A DNA stretch of 64,000 nucleotides from Entoloma clypeatum (taxonomy: Eukaryota > Basidiomycota > Agaricomycetes > Agaricales > Entolomataceae): positions 186,001-250,000 of the forward strand of contig OY751491.1 of the NCBI GenBank assembly GCA_963565915.1, given 5' to 3'. Below the pieces are notes generated by a model. That model worked only from the letters and a program-made list of their open reading frames with translations, did no database searches and was not told the origin of the DNA. The position numbers were made by a program, and so were the translations under genes. Below are positions 54,700-64,000 of the stretch, piece by piece; within the stretch, counting starts at the first letter, position 1, and every line of letters begins with the position of its first letter.

Positions 54700-56360
54700 T
54701 GTATATTCTGGATTGGGTGGAAGCCCAATGCAGCTGTGATTGCCCCTTTGTTGTTGATTTGATGGTGATCTCCTCTCATTCCTACATCTTCTGAAGTCTT
54801 GTCATGTGGATGTCTCATCCTGGGGGTGGGTCGTCAATAGTGGTGGTTGGTAAAGCCATCTCCTTCGCTGACGAGCTGCTGTGGTGCTGGATGGAGTTGT
54901 CTCAACTAATGGAACCCCATGGGTGGGATAGTGAGGTGGGAGTGAAGGTCGTGAGCCGTTGAATAACAGGGTTAAGATCCGTCAAACAGGGCATGGTACG
55001 TGCTGATGGCCAGGACAGGGATGTGGGACGTTGCTAGTGGTAGTGTGCCCGTCAATGGGCATCAAAGCTGAGGGACGCAAGGTCCTTACCACACGGTGGG
55101 TGTCCTGCATCCTTGCGCGTCAATGCACTGTATTTTTGATTGACAGATCAGACAGGCAGGTGTACTCTTGCGGCCCAGTCATCCACTTGGCTACAGAGTG
55201 CATCACACGTCTTTCGAGGCATGGTTTAGCCACCTCGCTTCGTCTTGGCTGGAGTGAGATGTGAAATGCCCTAGGCCAGCCCTCTGATCACGAATTCATC
55301 GATAAAGTGCACATGGGTCGCATGGCAGGGGCATCTCATCTCTTTGTTGAATGTGGGTGTCTTGAACATCTTCACATGTTTGCCTTGTGCCTTCGTTGGC
55401 AGAGTAAGACAGTGGTGCACTGGTTACAGGCCTGGCATCTGCTTGAGAGGAAGTGGGCGGTTGGAGCAACCTTTGTTCTCACCTAGACATGGCAAGTACT
55501 AACTCTAATGGGAGTGGGAGCATGCGATTTGAAACGTTTTTCCTAGACAACATGTGAGGCATCGTGTTTAAGATATCTGATACAGATGTGGGGGTAAACC
55601 CCCATGTTGCAACCTCCAGATCTGACACGAGAGTGCACTCTCGCATGGACTGAAGTGATAGGTACTGCCCTCAACGGTGTGAGGGAGGTGACTGCATGTA
55701 TTGCTCTAAGATCAGGACGCCTGTTCAGATACAGTCATGTGCAGCCTGACGTGTCAGCCAGTGCAGTGGAACACATTCCAATTGGCTGTTTCACTGATGG
55801 CTGACATGCTGACATCAGCGGACTGTGCTGGGCACTGATAGTCTTGGCTGTGGCTGTGGCAGACGGACACGTCAGATGAAACCAGCCCAATCAGTCTGGT
55901 GACTTGCTGACAAATCAAACGTGAGTGGCTGGGCGCTGGTGTCTGGTGCTGACATGGCTGATTGATTGATTGAAATGGGGATATACCGAGATACCAGCAA
56001 TTTGCCAGCTGCATGTCCACAATCAATGTAACTCATTTCCCCTCATGTGGAGTCAATTCTCGACAGAAAATTATGACCCAGGGTGCGTTCTGACCAGAAT
56101 TTTATTTTATCTTGACTGGGAGGTGACTCGCTTGATGACAAATCAGTGTGGGAGGTGGTGGGACCATAATTGTTGCAAAGTAGTTTAAAAGTACAAAAGG
56201 CCTTCCAGGAATAGGAGTGACAGTATGATTGTTGATGTGAAGTGTGGAGGGGGTGTCAGAAAGCTATAGGAACCAGTGAGACTGACATTTGAGCACAGGG
56301 AATAACAGCCTGCTTTGTTATAAAGCCCTCTGCCAATTCCACTATGACACCACTGCCAAC
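54700..56360. other. No gene recognised
   Basis: 55031-55264 has a 77-residue plus-strand frame with no recognised motif. 55745-55960 is rich in TGCTGACA/TGTCAGC words, also seen at 53815-53900, suggesting another repeat family whose borders I could not find. Confidence 0.4.
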
Positions 56361-56369
56361 ATTGCACAA

Positions 56370-56580
56370 TAGTGTTTCAAGGTTCAGTCTAATAGGACTG
56401 GAACCAGACCAGACTGAACCAAAAATGAACCGAAATAGACTGAGACTGCGGTCTTAGTCTTGCTGAATTGGGACAGCCCCAGTCTTTGGTCTTGACCAAA
56501 AAAAAATATGAAGACCAGTAAAAGACTGGTTGAGACTGGTCTAAACCAGTCTTTTGGGTGCTAGTACAGGGTCTATATAT
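56370..56580 (+). repeat. hAT-like left end
   Basis: TAGTGTTTCAAGGTTCAGTC followed by GGACTGGAACCAGACC and GACTGGTTGAGACTGGTC words, then TACAGGGTCTATATATG. Flank TTGCACAA has no matching partner beside the next right end at 58236, so this is a truncated or recombined copy. Confidence 0.6.
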
Positions 56581-56587
56581 GTATTTA

Positions 56588-56890
56588 TGTGGCAGGCTGT
56601 TGGGCATGAATGGAAGCCATTTGGCATGAATGGGCATGGGTACGGGCCATTGCATGTGAGTGGGGGCCGTTGGGCTTGAGTGGTGGGTGTTGCATGTGAG
56701 TTGAGGCCATTGGACATGAGAGAGGGCCTTTGGGAAGCCATTGGGCATCAAGAGAGGGCGTTGGGCACGGGAGAGGACCTTTGGGCTCGAGTAGTGGGCA
56801 TTGGGCACAGGTCAAAGCTGTTGCGCATGAATAGAGGGTGTTAGGCGTGAGTCGAGGGTGTTGGGCACCAGTGGGGGCTGTTGGGGATGA
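56588..56890 (-). repeat. GCCCAACGGCC minisatellite array
   Basis: About 12 units in GGCCNTTGGGC orientation, 20-30 bases each. Confidence 0.8.
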
Positions 56891-57344
56891 GAGAGAATAC
56901 TCTGAGGAGGTTCAGATACAATGGTTCAACAGTATATAGACAGTACATGTATACTACAGTGGTTGTGGAAGGAAGAAAGTAAGAAAATGTTGTTTTTGTA
57001 TTTGAGACAACCCATGATGATGCATTGTTCATCATGATTTACACTGTGTTTTTGATGCATCATTTTAGAATACAGAATCTCTAGTATACTATACATAGCT
57101 TGAGTACCCAACTATATATATACTTTTTATGACTCTATATCCATCTGTTCATGAGTTAAAAGCTATCTTGAGGCCTGTGTTGCCATGGTTTGAGCATTGA
57201 GGCTTTGAGTTTCAATGATGCACATTGCTTGGCATTGAGTACTGAGTGCTGAGCACTTTTGGCAATTGCCAAGGGTCGTATCTTAAATACAACGGCCAGC
57301 AAAATGGCCTTTCCCACAGTCTTTTCAACTCCCACCTCCATTAC
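56891..57344 (+). other. Central module of the hAT-like family
   Basis: Colinear with the inverted sequence 18521-18960 and partly with 20490-20835: CATGATTTACACTGTG, GATGCATCA, TATATATACT and the palindrome GGCAATTGCC. AT-rich, no coding frame. Confidence 0.65.
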
Positions 57345-58236
57345 ACCTTGCCACCCACTTGTGCCCAACGACCTTGACTCACCTCCAATGCCCTCCCTTG
57401 ATGCCCACTGCCCTCAACTCATGCTCAATGACCACCACTCGAGCCAAACAGCCCTCTTTCGTGCCCAATGTCCCTACTCATGCCCCACATCCCCTACTCG
57501 TGTCCAATGGCCCCTGCTTATCCCCAATGGGCCCTACTTGCACCCAACAGCCTCAACTCACCTCCAACACCCTCCATTCATGCTCAACACCCTCAACTCA
57601 TGCTCAACAGCACCTGCTCATGATCAACGGCTCTTACACATGCCCAATGGGCTCAACTCACCTCCAATGCCCTCCCTTGATGCCTTCAACTCACACCCAA
57701 TGCCCTCAACTCACACCCAACACCCTCAACTCACACCCAACACCCTCGACTGGCGCCCAATGCCCACAACTCACACCCAACAGCCCTTTCTCATGCCCAA
57801 TGGCCCCCACTCACACCCAATGGCCTCTCTAATGCCCAATGCCTTCGACTTGCATCCAACCGTCCTCTCTTGTGCCCAATGTCACCTCCAGCATCCAACA
57901 CTCCGGACTTGCACCCAACGGCCTCCATTCATGTCCAATGGCCACAACTCGTGCCCCATGGCCCTCTCTCATGTCCAATGGCCATCTCTCACATCTAACC
58001 ATATCCCCCCATGTATATAGATTCTATGTATATATGTAGACACAAATTACAGGCCATTTTGCATCCAAAAAACTGGTTCAGACCGATTCAGACCGGTTCA
58101 GTGTGGAACCCATGGACCGGTCCCATGTGGTCCAGTCTGGTTTTTCCATATTTGGTGATATACAAAGACCGGTATCAGTCTCGGTCCATGCCCCTCAGAG
58201 GCAAAAAACCAAACTGAACTGAACCCTCAAACACTA
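57345..58236 (+). repeat. Minisatellite array and hAT-like right end
   Basis: 57345-57990 has about 30 units; in the best part (57690-57800) the period is 20 bases, for example CACCCAACACCCTCAACTCA. It is followed by GGTTCAGACCGATTCAGACC words and the terminus GAACCCTCAAACACTA at 58236, the same end type as 17978. The array is open in one frame for 253 codons only because the unit lacks stops. Confidence 0.8.
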
Positions 58237-58380
58237 GTCTTTATACTCACTATGTTTACCTGAGACTTGACCATCATTATATCAGACTTCTTTATTTATA
58301 TTATGGCAATAGTGTACAAACAGTACAAGGTTCTAATCATGTGAATTTGAACTGTTTCCACACAAGTCCCTCAGTAGAAT

Positions 58381-58846
58381 TAGTGTTTGAAAGTCCAGTC
58401 CAGTCTGGTTTTTTGCCCAAAAAATTAAGGACCTAGAACCAAGACTGGTTGAGTGGTTTCTCCAAAAAGCTGAAACCAGGACTGGAGTGGTCAAAGACTG
58501 GTAAACCAGTCTTTATTTTCTCAAAAAAGTAAAACAGGACTGGTTCAAACTGGTTTAAACTGGTAATTTTCCAATTCATTAAAACTGTTTCAAAATATCA
58601 TTTATGACACATTTCAAAACATTTTATAGAAGCTTTGATGAACAAATCTATGTGAACCTATAAGAACCTGTGGGAACCTATGACCAGTTTACATTTTTTG
58701 AGTCTCAAATCAAGACTGGTGTTAAACCAGTCTTCTTTTTTTTCCAAAATTTGAAGAACCTGAGACTGGTCAATCCTCAAAATTCTGAAACTTGAGACTG
58801 CAGTCCAGTCTGGTCTAGGTCTTTGAGACTGGACCTCAAAACACTA
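58381..58846. mobile_element. hAT-like element, 466 bp, 8-bp TSD
   Basis: Begins TAGTGTTTGAAAGTCCAGTC and ends GACTGGACCTCAAAACACTA. Flanks AGTAGAAT (58373-58380) and AGTAGATT (58847-58854) match at 7 of 8. The interior consists of many CCAGTCTT/AAGACTGG words in both orientations. Non-coding. Confidence 0.88.
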
Positions 58847-58854
58847 AGTAGATT

Positions 58855-59629
58855 GACTTGGTCAATGTCAACAAGTTTCTCAAAAGAACAACTCAGTTTG
58901 GTTCAAGTTGAGCTAAGTCCTCGCAAAGCACTTAGTTTGAAAGCGTCAAAAGGTTGAGACAAGTAAGTGTTAATTGCCTAGGTCAAGCTGAGAACTTCTA
59001 CTCTAAGTTACAAGTCTTTATATATATAATCCTATGGCTATAAATAAGTAATGCTGCAGAGCTAAAGAGGCCATGGGTTAGTTAGATGTTTCAAGGAGTT
59101 TGGCATAAGAGTCAGAGATAAGACCTTGCGGCCATGAGTCATAGATAGAAAGTGAAAAAGTATCCAAATGGAGTGGAGTCTGAGTCATATCGCTGTTAGA
59201 GGAGACACATGTCCCAGGGTTGTCAGGGTTATGTGAAACAGGGTTTGATAAGGATCAAGAGTCGAGGGTTTGTGTGAAGGTGCATAGAAAAGGGGAAAAA
59301 AAGTGTAATGATTTGAATCAATAATGTGGAAAACAAAATGATATGCACCAAGATATATGACACCTTTGAGAGGTATACACAATATACTACCACCTGTTTT
59401 AAATACAGTCAATTTCCTCTCATGCTGGATGAGGCTCTTCACTCACAGTATCTACAACCATTGTTGTGATATAGGAACCACAACACTCGTTATTTGAGAC
59501 AAGATGGATCTGGGGTAACTCTTTCCCCATGTCCTCCAGCAAAATCCACTATTCCTCTCAGATTACACACAGAATGAAATTCTGCTTGGAACCTTATTCA
59601 ATAAATAAAATAATGGCACCAGGTGTGCA
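58855..59629. other. No gene seen
   Basis: No conserved frame or repeat family identified. GTGCA at 59625-59629 is the expected left half of the target duplication of the next element. Confidence 0.4.
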
Positions 59630-60031
59630 TGTTATGCTTAACAAACCGTTCCAAGGTTCGGGCAGAGTATGCAGGAAAGTGGAAAGGCGAAGAGCAAAGT
59701 GATTGCTAAATCTAAGAAATCTACTATAGTACAAGAGGTTTATATAGGTACTGACTATAGGCGGTAGCGGATGAGTCAGTACTGTGGAAGGCAGTGCGCA
59801 TGAGTAAGGCGACTGCGGAAGGCTATGTACAGTGAGTAAGCTGACTGCGGAAAGCGAGTCAGTGCGGGAGCGAAGTATACTAAAGGGGATGACGAAGTAA
59901 TGTAATGAGTCAGACTGGGAATCGAAGGTTGCGAAAGTAGATGTTAGACATAGTGAGTTCGTAAGAGGGCGCCGAGTCGGGCCGATAGGTAAAAGATATG
60001 ACATGGTCCTCATACCATAGAGTCCGTAACA
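59630..60031 (-). repeat. 3' LTR of Gypsy-2 (402 bp)
   Basis: Starts TGTTATGCTTAACA and ends GAGTCCGTAACA (TG...CA, with TGTTA(T/C)G inverted termini). On the minus strand GGAGAGGGGAACA just outside is the polypurine tract. Two other partial copies lie at 872-1062 and 15132-15297. Confidence 0.92.
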
Positions 60032-60065
60032 TGTTCCCCTCTCCAAGCTCTGTGTCCTCACAGAG

Positions 60066-60317
60066 TCACTGTCCCCATCCCTTGTTGTTGCCGGGATCGG
60101 ACCAGTTCGGACTTTCCTTGAGGCTCCAATCATATATCAATTCCTCGTTGATGGCTACAGCGAGCTCGAGGCCTTTGATGGCCAACCGAATGCGTTCGGC
60201 AAGGGAAGTTTCGAGAGCATGGATTTGGTCTCTCATGGAGAGTGCTTCGTTCATGAGGGCGGCAATGGCAGGGTTGATGTCGGTGGTGGAGGTGGAGGTG
60301 ACGGTGGTGTTGGACAT
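60066..60317 (-). CDS. Small ORF between pol and the 3' LTR of Gypsy-2
   Basis: An 83-residue frame with ATG at 60317: a Ser/Thr-rich start (MSNTTVTSTSTTD), then a helical stretch (IAALMNEALSMRDQIHALE, SLAERIRLAIKGLELAVAI). It occupies the place of a third ORF, 134 bases after the pol stop. Most Gypsy elements have only untranslated sequence here; Gypsy-1 has about a dozen bases. It may be a captured fragment, a displaced piece of gag, or an accessory protein. Confidence 0.4.
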   Translation of the reverse strand: MSNTTVTSTSTTDINPAIAALMNEALSMRDQIHALETSLAERIRLAIKGLELAVAINEELIYDWSLKESPNWSDPGNNKGWGQ

Positions 60318-60450
60318 GGCGGCGAGGATGGTTGAGAGATAGAAGAAGAAGGGGGAGGCTATATTGGGCAGGAAAAGGACTAGAGCGGGGAACTCAGTGT
60401 GTGGTTGACTGATGAGGTCGATACTTGTCATGGATTCTGAGAGCTGTCTT

Positions 60451-63400
60451 TTATCGTGGGCGAGACGGGTTCTGCCGATGGAAATCACGGATCAAATCTT
60501 GAGCGTTCTGAACATTAGCTCGAGGTTCCCATGTGTTCTCTTCTGGACCATATCCTTCCCACTGGACGAGGTACTGGATCTTTCCGTGGAACTTTCGAGA
60601 GTCTAGGATTGTAGACACATGGTACTCTTCTCGTCCTTCGACAATGATCGGATCAGGGGCTGGTTTCTTTTTCTGGATGGCGTACTTCGGAGTTTCATAT
60701 GGTGACAACAGGGTCTTGTTGAACACAGGGTGGATCATCTTCCAAGTCTTCGGAAGATCAAAAAGGTACGCGCTAGCTCCTTTCTTCTCTAGGACTTTGA
60801 ATGGTCCATGTCGGAGTGCATCAAGTTTCTTTGAGGGACGATCAGTCCTGATGTTAGTCCCTTCCAGCCACACCTTGTCTCCGATGTGGTAGTCCCGAGA
60901 CGGACTTCGCCGTGTGTCAACTGTCTTCTTCATCTGATCCTGTGCTTGTTTCAGCGCAGCATTGGCTTCTTCTCGTGCCTGTTTGAGTTTTTTCAAGAAG
61001 TCGTTGGCAGCCAGATTGGTATCTTCTAACACGAGCTCTCCCTTCCATGGATGTAAACCATAGTTGAGGTAGAATGGGGTGTGCTTCGTTGCCTGATGTT
61101 CTTTGTCATTGTACTGGAACTCTGCGATTGTGATCCATTCAGCCCAATCATCCTGTAGATGGTTGACAAAGTTTTGTAAGAACGCTTCTGTCTCCTGATG
61201 CGATCGCTCGGCCTGTCCATCAGTCTGTGGGTGGTATGCGGTGGACAGGTTCCTCTTGATCCCTAGCATGTGGCAGAGTATCTCCATGAACTTTGCGGCA
61301 AACTGCAGTCCCCTATCGCTGATGATCTTCTTTGGGATCCCATGAAGCTTCCATATCTGATCCCGATAGATCTTGGCTAATCCTTCTGCTGATAGTTCCA
61401 CGGTTGTCGGAATGAGGTGAAGCATCTTCGAATGTCTATCCGTGATGACCAGAATTGCATTTTTTCCATCAGATTCTGGTATCGGTCCCACAACGTCGAT
61501 TCTCTCCATTTGTACCACATCTTCTGATTCCAACCGTTTCAAGAATAGTCCCTCCTTGAGCATCTGGTCACTGTCCTGTGGTTCGAGTTCCGCTTCATAC
61601 CAGGGTAAGCGTGACAGGATGTCCGCTTTTGCATTGGTCTTGCCGGGCACATGCCATAATTCAAAGTCATAGTCTTGTAACTTCATTTTCCAGCGTCGCT
61701 GTCGTTGATTTAGGTCCTGAGGACGACGGAAATATTCCAGGTTCTTGTGATCGGTCAAGATCTCGAAACGTTCCCTGGCTTCAAGCAGATAGTGTCTCCA
61801 ATCTTTCAATGCTTCCACGACTGCCAGGAGTTCTTTGTCATATATCTCATAATTCTGTTCGGCCGCGGACATGGTCCGCGACAAGAACGCGATGGGGTGC
61901 CATTTGTCGTCTTGCTTCTGAGAGAGTACTGCTCCAATTGCATAGCCCGATGCACCGGTTTCCACCCTGAACTGTCCCTCTGGTTTCGGTAATGCCAAGA
62001 CTGGTGCCGATGTAATTGCCCGTATGAGACCTTCAAAAGCTTGCTGCTCTGTTGGTCCCCAAGTAAATGCTGTACCGCCTGTGAGCGCGGTGAGAGGTTT
62101 TGCGATGTTTGAGTATCCTTCAATAAAACGTTGATAGAAGTTAGCAAATCCAAGGAACTTCTGAACTTCCTTTTTTGATGTGGGTGCTTGCCAGTTTCGA
62201 ATTGTATCCACCTTCTCAGTTTCCATCTCCACACGTCCCTCACCAACCACATATCCCAATATAAAACATTTTGTTACTTCCCATAAACACTTCTTCTCCT
62301 TTAGGAACAGATCATTGTCCGATAGGATCTGTAGGATTTCTTCAGTGTTTCGCGTGAGTTCTTCCTTGGTTTTACCGATAACCACAATGTCATCCATGTA
62401 GATCACGCAGATACGTCGGCGGATCTGGTCCCGGAATAGACTAGCCATCATTCGAGAGAATGTTCCCGGGGAGTTGCAAAGACCGAAAAACATGACCAAT
62501 GGTTCGAACAATGCTCAACTGGTGAGGAAGGCAGCTTTCCATTCATCGCCCTCCTTAATCCGGATGTTGTTATAGCCCCACATGATGTCCATTTTATTGA
62601 AGTAGACCGCATCTTTCAGTACGTCCAAGAGATCGGATATTCGTGGGAGTGGGAACTTGTCTTTGACCGTGAATTTATTGACCATGCAGTAATCTTGTAC
62701 CAATCGTTTGGAGCCATCCTTCTTGTTGATGAAGAAGCAAGGGGAGGCATAAGGGGATTTGGACGGGCGGATCTTTCCTGTTGCTAGACCCTCGTCAATG
62801 AATGCGTCCAATTCCTCTTGTTCCTTTTGCGTCATAGGATATGTGCTTCCCCCTAGTTCCTTTGGTGCGTCCGGTGTAAGTTCAATACCATGGTCCCATT
62901 CCCTCTCCTTTGGGATCTTGTCAAAGTTCTCTTTTTCGAAGAGGTGAGCAAATCGTTCAACATATGAGGGTCATTTGGTTGTGGGAGGTGGTGTGGGAGT
63001 GACAGCTTCCAAAATAGGGTCTCCAGGCTTCCATTTCTGATCCGACTTTTTGGGTGCATCTTTGTCGCGCACCTCAACCATGCGAACCCGGTGTTTGCGA
63101 CCATTAAGGTTAATCCTGAAATCCGAGTGTTTGGTTTGACATGTTGTTGGGCACTGGTTAAATGTTACCGTGCCGGTTGTCCAATTGATTGTGGGGTTGT
63201 GGTGTACCAACCAGTCATGTCCCAAGAGCATGTCCGTTCTCCCAATGTCCAGTACCATTGCTTCCATAGTTTCCTGATGTGCTCCCAAATCCAGTTTGAC
63301 TTCGGCAAGTTGGCTCACTTTCTGTTGTCGATTTGGTGATCCATCCGCATTTAGAATTGCTATGGGTGGTATTCCTCGCATGGGGAGGTTCTGTTCACAT

Positions 63401-63597
63401 ACTATTCTGGGATGGATACATGTGCGTTCACATCCGCTGTCAACCTCGGGTCAGATAACCTTTGGTCCTCGTCGTGTTTTGAGCTGAGCTGACAGCCTGA
63501 TTTCTCGTCTTTTCAGAGGATTATCTCCCTTCACAATCTTAGTTGACGCAGCGGCTCGCTTGGCAGGGATGGCATAGGTTCTATTGTCTGCAGTCAT
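60451..63597 (-). pseudogene. pol: Gypsy-2 pol: protease, RT, RNase H, integrase, chromodomain
   Basis: ATG at 63597 opens a frame separate from gag. The protease DSG lies near 63437 (EVDSGCERTCIH) and LGHDWLVHHNP follows. RT has KMDIMWGYNN and, in the 686-residue segment from 62511, YMDD at 38-41. RNase H starts VETGASGYAIGAVLSQ: the first catalytic Asp is Gly (residue 186), then TDHKNLEYF. The integrase zinc domain is absent: LESEDVVQMERIDVVGPIP joins RNase H to the core. Core residues are Asp in IDVVGP, Asp in SDRGLQF and Glu in GQAERSHQE. A chromodomain (YLVQWEGYGPEENTWEP) precedes the TAA at 60451. Three in-frame stops (63451, 62971, 62515) are all TGA. Confidence 0.93.
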
Positions 63598-63647
63598 ACA
63601 AGGCAAGCAAGTCTGTTTAATAGATAAGGGTCGCGACTTAGCGTCGT

Positions 63648-64000
63648 TTAATCGGACCCTTCGGGAAAATCCTTCTCGTCGGCTTCTAAGATTGTGGTTT
63701 CATCATTCTCAGCATCTTCCTTGGACACCTTCCTAACCCTTCCGGAGTTCTTCTTCGGCTTGCGGCAGTTGCACGCGATATGGCCTTCTTGGTCACAGTT
63801 GAAACATTTGCGACCATCTTTCTTCTTTGGAGCGCTACAGTCTTTAGCCAGATGACCGAAGCGTTGACAGTTGTAGCAACGGGCTACTCCTGCTTTGTCA
63901 ATCTCCATGGCCTTGCCCTGACCACCATAAGTGGTACCCGATCCAGTGCGCATGTTGCCGCCACCTCGGATGACCAGTGCATGTCCTTCCATCTGTCGTC
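63648..64000 (-). pseudogene. gag: Gypsy-2 gag C-terminus with two CCHC zinc knuckles (truncated by window edge)
   Basis: Two nucleocapsid knuckles, CYNCQRFGHLAKDC and CFNCDQEGHIACNC, lie in one open frame that ends with TAA at 63648. The second knuckle is followed by a basic stretch and an acidic tail. Pol starts 51 bases downstream in a different frame with its own ATG, so gag and pol are separate ORFs here, unlike the overlapping arrangement of Gypsy-1. The gag start and 5' LTR lie beyond the window. Confidence 0.9.

Noticed and set aside
57259..58020. 253-residue plus-strand ORF of Pro/Thr/His repeats
   Set aside because: It is the GCCCAACGGCC minisatellite read in frame. The unit lacks stops, and arrays in other copies occur in both orientations and frames.
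56370..58236. One intact hAT-like element from 56370 to 58236
   Set aside because: Flanks TTGCACAA and GTCTTTAT do not match; more likely two partial copies brought together by recombination.

Overview
The window looks like a repeat-choked, probably heterochromatic stretch of a basidiomycete (mushroom-type, Agaricomycetes) nuclear genome. The evidence is short GT-AG introns of about 50 bases, chromodomain Ty3/Gypsy elements, a DIRS-type tyrosine-recombinase retroelement, Ty1/Copia pieces, and a multicopy JmjC-like gene family of a kind I recall from mushroom genomes. I see no clearly intact host gene and no rRNA or normal tRNA gene. Nearly every coding stretch is broken. The species is not assignable from sequence alone.

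Layout: 0.1-5.9 kb holds a 161-bp hAT-type MITE, an LTR scrap, a DIRS-like RT plus tyrosine recombinase, a foldback MITE and tandem repeats. 6.0-12.1 kb is a complete Gypsy element (two LTRs, 5-bp target duplication) on the minus strand. 12.1-17.9 kb carries satellite fragments and a decayed JmjC-like gene (copy A, minus strand). 18.0-22.1 kb is a 4.1-kb hAT-like insertion in the promoter side of copy A, with a second 1.6-kb hAT-like element nested inside; both have perfect 8-bp target duplications. 22.8-28.7 kb is an extraordinary tract made almost entirely of back-to-back short hairpins. 28.9-34.0 kb is a plus-strand Gypsy pol interrupted by two head-to-tail Helitron-like units. 34.4-40.8 kb is a second JmjC-like gene (minus strand) split in two by a 3.36-kb hAT-like element that itself carries a Gypsy LTR and gag. 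41-48 kb holds gene remnants, minisatellites and a Gypsy pol (minus) split by a 1.7-kb hAT-like element. 48.1-50.3 kb is a Copia fragment embedded in minisatellite. 50.3-54 kb has two unrecognised gene remnants. 54.0-54.7 kb is a TA-target MITE containing telomere-like repeats. 56.4-58.8 kb holds more hAT-like/minisatellite elements. 59.6-64 kb is the 3' two-thirds of another Gypsy element (minus), running off the right edge.

Three themes run through the window. (1) A non-autonomous hAT-type family (ends TAGTG...CACTA, 8-bp duplications) whose interior carries a roughly 20-bp GCCCAACGGCC minisatellite, and whose subterminal regions are packed with inverted GACCAGTC/GGTCCAGTC words. (2) Decay dominated by C-to-T change at CpG: all seven in-frame stops in the complete Gypsy element, and all three in the right-edge Gypsy pol, are TGA. 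(3) Hairpin-rich DNA, at its extreme at 22.8-28.7 kb, where related units keep hairpins at matching positions although the arms have changed. That tract is the best candidate for something undescribed.
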